Assembly: GCF_964340395.1 (NCBI RefSeq)
Contig: NC_135551.1
Coordinates: 29,235,880-29,297,879, forward strand
DNA from: Glandiceps talaboti
Taxonomy: Eukaryota; Hemichordata; Enteropneusta; Spengelidae
Direction of reading: 5' to 3'
DNA length: 62,000 nt
Positions within the stretch are counted from its first letter, which is position 1. Each line of letters begins with the position of its first letter. The notes beneath the pieces were generated by a model, which worked only from the letters and a program-made list of their open reading frames with translations, was not told the DNA's origin and did not search any database. This document shows positions 12,311 through 23,318 of the stretch, in pieces. Both the position numbers and the translations under genes were made by a program.

Positions 12311-15202
12311 TGTTACTGTTGCGAGAGGGCGTTCTTTTCGGACAAGGAAACGTGTTCCAAGTACGTCAAAGCTCAGACAACTAAAAGGGCATGTTCACTG
12401 TAGTCAGTATAAATACATTTGTAATAAAGGGCGACATTTGGATTCGATTTACTAGCACTCGAAGGTTGCATGTTTTCAGTTTCATTTTAAATAAATAAAT
12501 AGACAACTAAGAACACCAGCTTTGATTTCATAAAAGTGAATTACTTGCAATTAGGAATTAGCACTATGTTTAACAGCAAAACACAGTGACAGTGACAGAT
12601 GATTGACGTCCAGTGTTTACGATGGAACAGGTGTCAACATGTGGCATGTCAGTCAACTTACATTGTTTGAATTTGGAATGCATTTCTGCTCGACCAGTTC
12701 TACGTCATTCTGGTCAAGTTTAATTATTTATTAATTTTGCTGTGAACAGTGTTAATGTGGTGTGATGCATGATGCTGTCTCATTAGCAGTGTCAAATGGT
12801 CAGATATTAATTATGGCTATTTTTATACCCGGTATCATTCTCACAAGTCAGTGCATAAATTATGTTTTCACTGGCTATGAGTTTTGGACTGTGCCGTAAA
12901 GAGGTCTGTGGTTCTACGACGACCTGTATGTTTTCTGACCAATCTCTACTTATACGTTTTTGGAACGAAAATATGAACGACAAAAACAAAACTCCAAAAT
13001 GATAAAAAATGAATATAATTTCTTCACCATTTTTTTCTCATTCTAACACCCACTAATATTACATAAAGGTGACAAGAGAGCGCTAACACCCAGTCTACTT
13101 ATAGCTCCTTTTCCAATAGTTTACTCTGTGTATTTGCTAAAATCCATATTTTAAGTAGGGACACATTTATACAACGAAATTTAACTTTATAAAGTATATA
13201 TGTTTGTTGTCTGCAGTCAGAGTTTATTTACTTTCTAATTAAGTTATAACAAGTAGAATAACAAAATAAGTAAGTATATGCTGCTATGACAAATAATTTG
13301 TTTATTTTGGCTCGAGCTCAAACGGTATGGCTTGATAAATGAGTTGGCCAAGCCCAAACTAAATGTTATACAGTCACACTAAAGTACATGTAAATGACAT
13401 AAAAGCGGAACAATTTAATTTAACAATTTTAATTTCCCTTTTCCTTTCTTTGTTGTTATAGGGATAAATGAGAGATAGTAGGCGTAATTCTCTTGTATTG
13501 TTGAAATTTGATTTTGATCGGCAGAGGGCGCCACAATGGAAGAAGTCTGAATCATAGTGGCGGTACATACTTACAAGTTAGTATTTTAGATACAATAACC
13601 ACAACATAGTCGTTCGAACAGTCGCATTAGCATAACAATTGTATTATCAGATATTTTGGGTTTACATGTGACCAGAAAACACACGGATTGACATGTTTGT
13701 GGATGTCAGAAGTTTGGATAAGATAATAAAACAGCAAACTCCTAGGATAGTAAATTGAATGTCAAGTGAATTTTACTTTTTAAATAATAATAAGAAATTT
13801 AGATAGACAGTTACGATCTAATAAACTAACATTTAACGAATCCTATAGGATTTTATATATCTTTTTATTTATTTTTTATAAATAAGTAGATGTTACTAAA
13901 TATAAAAATAATCCTGGATAGTCATTCATTAATAGTGTCGAATTATACACTCAATTCATATATAAGTAATTATGCAAATGATTTATTAATACGCATAGAA
14001 TGTTAACTACAACCTCACCAATTCTTGTCTTAAAAAGAAAAATAAATAAGACACGTGTACAAATATGCAAATTGAAGCAATACGTTTTTGTTTTTTTTTG
14101 TTTTTTTTATAGATATTCTCATGTGTATCAAGTCTCATGTTAATAGATGAGTTTTTATAGAGATACAATGTCCAAAGGTAGTCACATAGACAAACCATGT
14201 AACACACATTCGCAAAATGAATAACATTACCTACAGCAACTCTCTCTTGATGTAAGCTTTATTTTACCCCCTCTACGATGCGACTCGATAAGTTTTAGTT
14301 TTAGAATTTATTATGTATATCTATTATGTACACGGATGGAAGCTGTTTATCTTCAAAAATACGTGTTTTCTTTATTGTGTGAGGCATCCGCTTTTGGAAT
14401 GAAATAGCTCGACCTCACACATAAGCTTAGAGTGAATTGTAACAACAGATGGTTTCAACTTTGAAATAGAATCCGAGAATTTCGAGATCGTGAGCTTAGC
14501 ATGACATTGTGACGTCATGACGTTGCTGGGTTGTCTCCAGAAGCAACCCTTATACTAACTGTACACTCTAGTGTTTACATCGCTTTTTTCTCTGTTTAGC
14601 AAATGAGCTGTCCAACCCTTCGCACTAATTATCGTGTTTCCAGTGTGCCTATGTATCATGATTTTCACAGTTTACTCCCCACAGTGCACTCATAGAACAG
14701 TTTGGGACATCGTATATTTTACAATCCTACTACTAACCTGTGTATCTCTTAAAAATAATTTAAATAATACTTTGGCCTTAAGCTTATCAATCATTGATGT
14801 TCGTCTTAACAAACAAACTATTCGAATATCGAGATCGTGACATTTTGTTGAGAAAGTATTTGGCAAACTTCTTAAAGTGTTCTCTGATACGCACATATGG
14901 TGACATACACAAGGCGGTTATGTTTTTGAAGAGCGCCAATGGCTTAGCTACAATAGTAGTCAGTTGAACTGAAACAGGCCTTGTCTGGTACGACAAGAAT
15001 CTTACTAACCGCTACATTTTACCACCTTTCTTGACAAATCTATATCTAAATTTGTTACATTTTATTGTCTAAGATGACGCGTTGTTACATTTTAATCATT
15101 TTAAGGATGGGGCTCATCTAAATGTAGCTCACTCAATGAAATGTAGCAATATGTTTGTTAATGAGATTTCTTTGAGTCTGACGATAAAAAAAATTAGCAG
15201 TG
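12311..15202. other. Non-coding stretch with a CRE and inverted repeat
   Basis: A perfect TGACGTCA lies at 14510-14517, directly followed by a second TGACG and then GGGTTG and CAACCC arms 10 bases apart (14528-14549), an RFX-like arrangement. T-rich tracts occur at 14086-14108. No coding sequence was recognised. Confidence 0.45.
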
Positions 15203-15517
15203 TTAGGCCAAAAACAAATTTGTTTCTGGTCAGGACAGATTGTCTAAAATGGTGCGACGACGATTTTTTTTTAATTCCCAGGAAATCTGTCACTCAGTCT
15301 ACTATTTATGGCAGTTAGTGTTATTTTTATTTAGTACTTTAGAGCGAGTGTGTATGTAGTCTTCACTGAAGTAGGGAGGGTTATTTTTGTGTTTCCCCTT
15401 GGATCTGCAGACTGTATGGGCTTGACAAAAACGAAAAAAAAGACTGACGCGAGTGTATTTAAGTGATGCACTCGCGCTGACCAGAAACAATTCCTTCTTC
15501 TTCCTTTTTGGCCTTAG
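15203..15517. mobile_element. Short inverted-repeat element (MITE-like or foldback)
   Basis: The left end contains TTAGGCCAAAAA (15203-15214) and TTGTTTCTGGTCAG (15220-15233). The right end contains their reverse complements in mirrored order: CTGACCAGAAACAA (15477-15490) and TTTTTGGCCTTA (15505-15516). The interior, about 240 bp, shows no transposase and includes a smaller hairpin GCGAGTG/CACTCGC at about 15449-15475. This fits a non-autonomous DNA element, but target-site duplications are not obvious and the family is not recognised. Confidence 0.5.
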
Positions 15518-16276
15518 TACTTCAACACAATGCAGTAACACATTAATCAGATTCGTACTCCTTTCTTCTTCCATCCCTTAAACGGTATAATCCAAATTAA
15601 ATATGTATATGTACTTTCTCAACTGCTTGCTGGGGAATCGCAGCGGTGTCAGCGTCTATATCAACGCAAGCCAGGATTTATATTGATTTATTAGAACACG
15701 GGGCTTCAACTTTGAAAATCTATCATAACAACTATAGTGATATACGTGGTCATCCGAGTACGTCGGTCATGGCATTATGTGATCTCACGGTCACATGTTT
15801 GCTAATAACCCTTCAAAAGTGCCCCCGCTGTGACTTTTCTCACCTTATTTTTAAAAATGACACTCCTTTGACCAACCGTACTTTTTCTTTCAAATGACAT
15901 ATCATCTCAACAAACAAAATACATCGCGTACTTTTTGAATAGGGATAGAAAATATCTCTTATCATGAATATTTAACTTTTCTGTGAAAAAGTTGTTAATT
16001 TTCATATCATAAATGTTACTTTGTATCAAGAAAAACAACCTTCAATAGCTTGTAAATCATACGACCAGTAGAGAAGATAGTTTGTTCATGAAGTTTGTCC
16101 TCTTTCAGTAAATGTCAATCGCAGATATTTCTTGCAGCCTTTGTATTGTGAAGCTCTTAATAGCAGCTGTTTTTTATGGCATTAGTTTCGTATTTCTTAA
16201 CTAAAAAATCAATAGACATTGAAGGAAACCGTGCCGAGCATCAAGATGACGCCCGAAAGTAATCTTTCATCAGAAT

Positions 16277-16291
16277 GTTTACCATGGTTAC
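16277..16291. promoter_or_regulatory. X-box-like (RFX) motif
   Basis: The sequence reads GTTTACCATGGTTAC and contains the CCATGG centre with GTTTA/GTTAC-type arms, similar to RFX sites. It lies 201 bp from a second, better motif at 16478-16491. Confidence 0.3.
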
Positions 16292-16477
16292 AGCTAATCA
16301 TATCCATGTAACCAAATCAACAACCATGGATCGTGAACCTTGAAGACATCATCTAACTTGGTAACGAGATCAGAGTAAAGAAGAGGTGGAAAAAGTAGAA
16401 TTGATTTCGACTGTAAGTAAGGCTTACCAATACTGTTGGCATACCAAACCGATACTTCGACAGAGTTCATACATGAT

Positions 16478-16491
16478 GTAACTATGGCAAC
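16478..16491 (-). promoter_or_regulatory. X-box-like (RFX) motif
   Basis: On the minus strand it reads GTTGCCATAGTTAC, matching the RFX left half-site GTTGCCAT exactly and the right half-site closely. About 1.1 kb downstream on + lies a candidate first coding exon (17624), so a distal regulatory role is possible but unproven. Confidence 0.35.
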
Positions 16492-16579
16492 CATGAGTTC
16501 AGAAATGTGGGATTAATATTTCCTTATGATGTACATCTGGCGCCTACTTATTTGCTGAAGGTATGATGCTAATGCTTGG

Positions 16580-17407
16580 ATGAACTCTAGGTGGTGTTTC
16601 CTCGCCCCTCTCGACAAATTAATTCCCTGTAGGCAGCTATTTAGAGGGATATCTATAGCTTTATTCTTCTCAAAGCAGGTTGTTGACATCTTAAACTTGA
16701 TTTTAATTGTATAAAAATATATAATGGTTGGTGGTAACATTTTTATTGCCGTCGAGCTACAGAAGCTATCGTCCTTATTATCTCCTGAATTTCAGCAACT
16801 CTATGGCTCCATTAAAGGAGGCGTACGTAGCTACTTCAAGTTCACTCAGCTACAAATCGTCACTATATGAAGTCTCCAATGTTAGCATATCGGTGTATCA
16901 TGGAGAAATAAAATATTTATATTGCAATGAGCAAATTATACCCATTGGTACTATCCGTGTAGTATGCTATCGAGGGAATTCTATTTTCACTTGCTATTGG
17001 GGATGATGAGAAGAAGACACGAGAGGTTAAACGAGAAAATTACACTGGAGATTTAGGAAAGATTAATGAAAGTGGTCATCTGAGTATAGTTGGTAGGAGA
17101 GAAGACATTATAAAGAGAGGAATACATATCAATCAAAATAGAGCACGCCCTCACCGACCATCCAAAGCGGTTTTTGTACCTGATAAATTATTCGTTGATG
17201 AACTATGTCTTAGTATAGTTCTTCAAATGGCGAAACAGCTACAGAAGATGAATTCGAGGAGTGTTTCAAAGATAACATTGATGATTACTGTATCCCGAGG
17301 TATTGTATGTTTTGTATATGAAAACACTCTTCATGACAGAAACTGCAAAAGAACAAATATTATTTATTAAAAAATTAACTTGCAGTTTTAGCTCACTTCA
17401 GCCATAG
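16580..17407 (+). pseudogene. Acyl-CoA synthetase (ACSF2-like) pseudogene, C-terminal half
   Basis: Successive frames of the + strand carry, in the correct order, the landmarks of the AMP-binding enzyme family. These are KQVVDILN (from 16673), an in-frame TAA at about 16715, YIMVGGN with AVELQK (16718-16765), LYGSIKGG (about 16796, a decayed YGSTE motif), IIPIGT and CYRG (about 16936-16974), YWG then DDEK (frame change near 17001), TGDLGKINESGHLSIVGR (about 17045), ALTDHPK, PDKLFVDELC, NGETATEDEFEECF and YCIPRYCMF (to about 17312), and TLFMTETAK near the end. At least four frameshifts and several stops destroy it. Functional relatives activate fatty acids to acyl-CoA using ATP. Intron-free continuity over about 700 bp suggests a processed copy, although no poly-A tail is visible. 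The part before 16670 is uncertain. Confidence 0.85.
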
Positions 17408-17623
17408 CCATATCCAGAGTTCTTCAGTATTTGTCAAGGAGTGGGCTGCGAGGTCACATTAGTATCCGTATATACGTGTCAAGCAGACCTGGATTTTGAT
17501 GAACAACAGTGAATAAGACACTACAGTGCCCAGATATTTAAGGTTGATGTAACCGTCAATTCAGTAAATATTCTACCATGCAGGAGTATGTTTTTCCACA
17601 CTACAGATATAACGAAAAACAAG

Positions 17624-17734
17624 ATGGCGGCGTCTTGTACATTTGCCGTCAAGAGGCCTGTGATTTTACGACGATTGCAGAAAACAGCTGAGGAAAGGAT
17701 TTTATGTAAATTCAAAGGCTGGATTCGAAAACAA
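17624..17734 (+). CDS. Candidate first coding exon of an unrecognised gene
   Basis: The ATG lies inside AAGATGGCGGC, the YY1-type element that often overlaps the start codon of animal housekeeping genes. From it a 37-codon frame begins MAASCTFAVKRPVILRRLQK and is rich in Arg, Lys and hydrophobic residues without acidic residues in its first 20 positions, like a mitochondrial presequence. After a Lys-Gln codon pair comes CAA|GTAATT, a usable phase-0 splice donor. Reading through instead gives 18 further codons of AT-rich, random-looking sequence, which supports the donor. No second exon was identified downstream. It lies on the same strand as the synthetase relic, 217 bp after it. The protein family is unknown to me, and a spurious frame cannot be excluded. 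Confidence 0.4.
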
Positions 17735-20017
17735 GTAATTCTATTCTATATTTACTTGAACTTCATCGAAAACACAATATTTGGAACGTAACACTTCTAG
17801 ACATGTAAACATAGTCTAGAATCCTTAAAAAGTTAATATTTTACTTTCCAAATAAAATCTCGTTGTTAAATTATCGATAGTGGTTTAAGTAAAATGACCT
17901 GATTATAATAAACACATCATGTACTAGTATTCTTGACTTCATACAACAACAGTTGGGCTGCAAGTCTAATTTTCAATGGAAAATCTTGTGTCAATTATTT
18001 AAGCATAATCCCTATATCACTGTTCGTCAAGTAACGGTTTTCATCTCTTTAGTCTTGTGTTGACGGAATATCGCAGGAAATGCATCATGTCATGTCTTAT
18101 AGTCAAGGTGTAAATAAAACAATACAGCGACCTCTAGAGTTTATTCATCGAAGGTCAAGGAATACTGAACATATTTGATTCGCAACGACAAAAAGGAAAA
18201 TCAAATAGTCAGTATATGAAATTTAACAAACAACAAAATAAAACATAATATAAGGGTTTCCTAGGAAAAGAAATTGTTGATGGTCATTTGCAAACTTTCG
18301 TTTTAAATGACATGTGTTTGTTTTCAACAGAATGCAGCTTAAACATCCCCAAATTATATATATTTAATATCTGTTTATTGACTTTGATGGGAAACCAAAA
18401 CTGCATAACTACCGCGACACATTACTGCATTATCAGACGCAACATGCAACAGGAATCAATTTATACATCCCTAAATTCAATATCACTCTTAGGCAACACA
18501 ATTTCAAGTACGCGGCCACTAAACAACCGAATTCACTACCCGACCAATTGACAATTTAATTAAGAATTAAACCCACCTCAATTAAAACTTATTAGCTACT
18601 ATTAATTGTTTACCATAGCTTTTAAACACCCAAGTTAAATAATCACCCATATTAAGTCTTATGCACGCCATGTTGTAATACTGAATATTTTTCTTTAAGT
18701 CAAAGACCTGACTAGTTTGAAAAAAAACTATATTTGTGGGCCAGCTAGTAGTTTCAATTTGTAATTATTGTGTGTCTATTACTAATGTACTCACGTTGTT
18801 ACTTTTTCTCCCTTAAATAAGTATATTATTTCTTTTCAACTTATGACAAAATTTATTGATATAATATTGATATCGTTGTAATATGAATGCCATAATACTA
18901 TAATATCACTATGCTTATTTCACTAAGTTCCTTTAGGCATTATAATGAATCGTGTTTGTCACTCAACAAACAGTACATATTAAGTTACATTTACTCATTA
19001 TGAAATTATGTTTACTATTGAAAATCTATATTAATAGTTAATGCTATCAATCTGTTTTGTTGATAAATACTTAAAATTTAACGTAACTGTGAGCACAGAG
19101 GAAGTACAAAATTAGGTATTCACTGGAGGTTAATGGAATTGCGTCACCTCGCGTAGTCCCACGTGATTGATCGTTCCAAAACATATCACTAGGTGGCGAC
19201 ATGTACAGACAGGATGCATTTTGGGTGAACCACTGCCATACATGAACAAAATTCATCAGATTTACACGAGCAATGAATACAAATATGGGTAGGACACTAA
19301 GTCAACGACCTTCGTATTATAAATATTACATTTCTAACCTGCTGCGACAATATGTCATTGCCAACCAGAAAAGGACCGTTAGACGAATAACGTCGATAGG
19401 CTCCTAAGGCACATCTATAGAAAAAGCTAATACACTTTTTAATCTCAAAGCTAACCTTCTGAGCAATGTCACAGAACGAAATGAGAATGTATGTCTTTGA
19501 AGAAAGATCATTTCTGTAGGGATTTAGATGTAATTCGCTGTCACACAGAAGATGGTGAGTTTTATATATTAGTTTCTTCATCTTTTAAGAAATATACAAA
19601 ATGTATGAGTTCAGGCAGAAAACCGTATAATTGCATCTTGGGGGTGCCATCAATTTTGTCTACGCGTTCAGTAGAAGAACGTATATAAGTCAAAATTACA
19701 AGGGTTTTTGTATTCTGGAGTAATCGGTGATGACATCCTTAGGTTATAATCGATCTTTCCCGCCAGTTTTAGTAGACATGTGTTGCACATAAACCACACA
19801 CAATATGGGATTATATATGTACGAAATTTACAATACTACTTTCGATCAACCAGCATCGATAATATATAGGGCATAGGGATTATGCAGTCAATACAAGCTC
19901 TACGCATATAAATCACTTCAACAGCACGTTTGTACCATGGATCAGGTAAGGCCTACATCATACATGGTTGTCAACATATTGTGTATACAGCATGAGTCTA
20001 AATAGCATAGTATGTGT
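17735..20017. other. Non-coding or intronic stretch
   Basis: If 17624-17734 is a real exon, this is its downstream intron. TTTCCCGCC at 19756-19764 is an E2F-type core. Open frames such as 18288-18551 show no recognisable family. Confidence 0.45.
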
Positions 20018-20099
20018 GTAGGTAGGTAGGTAGGTAGGTAGGTAGGTAGGTAGGTAGGTAGGTAGGTAGGTAGGTAGGGAGAGAGAGTGAGAGACACAC

Positions 20100-20137
<38 letters not shown>

Positions 20138-20161
20138 GTATAATAGAGATCGTCGTCGTCG

Positions 20162-20228
<67 letters not shown>
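20018..20228. repeat. Compound GTAG / CAGA / CGT / CAT microsatellite
   Basis: About 15 GTAG units, a short GA and CA bridge, about 10 CAGA units to 20137, then four CGT units passing into about 21 CAT units ending near 20228. Confidence 0.95.
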
Positions 20229-22747
20229 TGTTGTCGTTCTATGCAATGTGAAAATGATGACTTGTGAATGAAAGAACGTAGGGTCGATTACGATTGTCAA
20301 TTGACAACTGTGTATTTACATCTCTAGATGTATAGATACAGTTACACACAGCGGGCATACTGTTCACAAGTATGTACATGATAGTGTAGATAATAAACAG
20401 AGTACAAATTATAACTTATATCTATGCAATTGGCATCTAGTATTTGTTATGGATTATGGTGCTTATTGTATGAAATCATCATCTAAAGGGGTGTTTAAAA
20501 TATCAGTAAACCGTTTGCATGTGTTATCACACGATCCATTTTGAATAGAACCTTGCGTAATGAGTGTAAAACCTTCAACACTAACTGCACTGATGATGAC
20601 ATTGAAAGGAACGTTTATTGGAAATTGCCGTTAAGGGTGTGATTAACTAATCTATGTGACGGCTATTTGTATCGATTCGTTCTTAATCAATTGCAACGTT
20701 AAGAAATTAGTACCGTTTAGAATTTACAACAGCTGTGAATATCAATTCGTCATTTGCACTAAAATGTACGAAAGTCAGTGAACTCGATCGTGTAGATGCT
20801 CAGACATGTAAAATTAGAACTATGGAATGGTACATTAACGATCATTAAGTGAGACTTTACATAGCTTCTGATAGGCAACACCTGTAACACCGTGTGAAAT
20901 ATGTATTACACCATGCGCAAGCTAAGATATTGTCTTTGAACAGAGGGTATGGATTATATACCCTGGTTGTTAAGGACAACCCGTGTCTATGTTACTGGTT
21001 CTGCGGTGCTCGAAATTTGAGTCAAAACGTTTCAAACGTTAGAAACGGCTTTTCTTAGCTTTGTAAGCACTTATCTGCCCTCTGATTATCAAAAGTAAAT
21101 ATTTCAAATTGGCATAGCTGTGCAAACACAGCATTACAATGGCTATTTTTTTGCAAAAAGATCGCTTTGGACACTTATTTGTTTTACTTCAAAACATATG
21201 ATACACCTGAATGGGAGTACCTACCAATGAAAAAACAACATGAGTTCAATACCAACATCTGCACCATTATATCAAGATATATACCTACATTTCCATTCGT
21301 TTCACTTAATACAAAATGAAAAAGTAGGCACTTCGGAAATGGAAAGCCTATCACGTGATACGAACAATTTCCCTTCATGTTATTAAACTTAGTAAATTAG
21401 TACTGTCATGATTATCACATTATGTGAAGTATGTCAACCCTTTCCAATAAGAATAAAATGAAGGCATTTGTTGAATCGGGAGACGGCAGATGCATACTAG
21501 TCTATTTGTTATTCCTATTTTCGAAAGGAAATGTAATCGTTCTCGTTATGGAAAATCGTTAACGCACACAACAAGGCCTCGTTTTGACAAAGTGTATTGT
21601 TTGATACTTTCAAAGATTGAGTATGTCCAACTACGCTTTGATTAAATAAATAATTTCCTGTTTCACAATTATGATTATTATTTTATCGATTGTCGGTCAA
21701 TCAAATCTATGAATGTTATTCATATACGTACACAAATACGTTATATACATGTACTCTCCTTGCACAATCAAAACAGATTTCACTCCTGACCACCTGAACT
21801 CAGGTGGGCTTCATCGTTAGAATCCTGACTTTGGGATTATATATTATGCTGTATGCTGTTTCCTGCGATGTTCTAATTTCATCTACGATGATATTGATCA
21901 GCTTGCGTGATATTCGAACTTTCCAATCTCAAATGTCGTGTCGAAAAAGAATCAGGCAATTATAGGAGGTTAACAGCCTCGATTTAACCTCAAAAAATAA
22001 TTTCCGGTCTATTGGCGCAAGTCAAGTATTGTCTCGTAAGTGACTGTAAATCCTATTGTTGTCCTGGAAGAAACCAATTTTTGGGTGGCCAAGGGTGGGT
22101 TGAACATAATTGCAATTTAGAAAACCCAGGAAACTGTTTTCAGTCATAAGCCAAAATATGAATTAGGTATGACAGGTCATCAAAAGGATTCTTCATACAT
22201 CCACTACATATCTTGCGACAAACTGAATTTTACAGTACTATGAGACAAACTTTTAATCAAAAGGGAAGGAAACTTTTGAACAGTCCTACATCTGACTATT
22301 ATTAAAGACAAACGAGTATAACAATTCTAAGGTTTTAACCTTATGATTGATATGAGTTGAGCTTTACAATTTGTGTGAATGGGCAAAATAATGAAGGGCC
22401 CTAGGCTGAAGATGACATTTTAAGGTCATACACCAAAGTGCCAACGATATGATGATTGAAAATAACCCTGAATATCATTGAACACGCGAATATTTCTTCT
22501 AGAACGATGATGAAAACTTGAAATGCCTGCAAACCATAATTATCTTTAACAACCTCGACTAAAGACCGTAAGTGTGAGGACAGGTAGTGCAACACGATAC
22601 GTTACTTCAAAGGGCATTGACATGTATGTCTTCACCATGCAAAGATTTTACTTTAGGAATACGCCTGGAAAGCAAAACAAAAGCCAAGTTAGCTTTTGAA
22701 TATTTAATTTGCCAGTTAATAGTTGGCTTTAAAGCTTATGACATTGA
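20229..22747. other. Non-coding stretch
   Basis: No coding frame, RNA gene or repeat family recognised over about 2.5 kb. Confidence 0.5.
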
Positions 22748-22959
22748 TTTTGAGTGTACTGTTAACAATCTTGCAACAGTCAGCTGTGTCTATGCAAGCC
22801 GAACATTGGCTTTGAGTGTACTGTTAACAATCTTGCAACAGTCAGTACTATTAACGATCTTGCAACAGTCAGCTGTGTTTATGCAAGCCGAACATTGGTT
22901 TTGAGTGTACTGTTAACGATCTTGCAACAGTCAGCTGTGTTTATGCAAGCCGTGCATGG
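22748..22959. repeat. 62-bp minisatellite, about 3.5 copies
   Basis: The unit begins TTTTGAGTGTACTGTTAAC, continues ATCTTGCAACAGTCAGC and ends GCAAGCCGAACATTGG. Copy 1 spans 22748-22809. Copy 2 is broken after CAGTCAG, and copy 3 lacks the first part of the unit. Copy 4 (22899-22959) ends in a diverged tail. Copies 3 and 4 share GTTAACGATC where copies 1 and 2 have GTTAACAATC, which indicates stepwise duplication. Confidence 0.95.
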
Positions 22960-23080
22960 TTTATTTTAAAAGCTGCAGAGTCTTACATAAATTTTCTAAG
23001 TTAAAGAGGTATCTTGATTGTAACGATTTGTATTCAATCCAATTTGAAAGTACATAACAAAGAACACATTGTGTATACTA

Positions 23081-23159
23081 CGTACGTGTTTAAATTTCAC
23101 AAACTTTATATATGTGTGTTTAAATTTCACAGTTTAAACTTTTTGAATTTCACAACCTA
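23081..23159. repeat. Short direct repeat TGTTTAAATTTCACA
   Basis: The 15-mer occurs at about 23087 and 23119, and a related AATTTCACA follows at about 23144. This small imperfect tandem duplication of about 32 bp lies in a segment otherwise without features (22960-23246). Confidence 0.7.
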
Positions 23160-23241
23160 CACACAATTTTGTGTTCCTCGTCAGTATGGTACCTGTTTGA
23201 AATGAAGTGTGTACAAACAAATGCACACATAGGAGGAAACA

Positions 23242-23246
<5 letters not shown>

Positions 23247-23318
<72 letters not shown>
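23247..23318. repeat. Pure CAGA microsatellite, 18 units
   Basis: An uninterrupted 72-bp run of CAGA. Confidence 0.97.

Larger units (their letters stand above)
15518..16579. other. Non-coding stretch upstream of the acyl-CoA synthetase relic
   Basis: No coding frame recognised. The main content is the pair of X-box-like motifs at 16277-16291 and 16478-16491. Confidence 0.5.

Noticed and set aside
16513-16740. Minus-strand 75-codon frame
   Set aside because: It lies antisense to the start of the acyl-CoA synthetase relic, whose plus-strand frame shows recognisable motifs, so this frame is a shadow.
20585-20610. Second hammerhead candidate (CTGATGA ... GAAA)
   Set aside because: The core words are 7 nt apart but the interval cannot form stem II, and no pairing stem I or III is present.
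22748-22959. Possible CRISPR-like array
   Set aside because: The repeats are contiguous 62-bp tandem units with no unique spacers, in a eukaryotic context.
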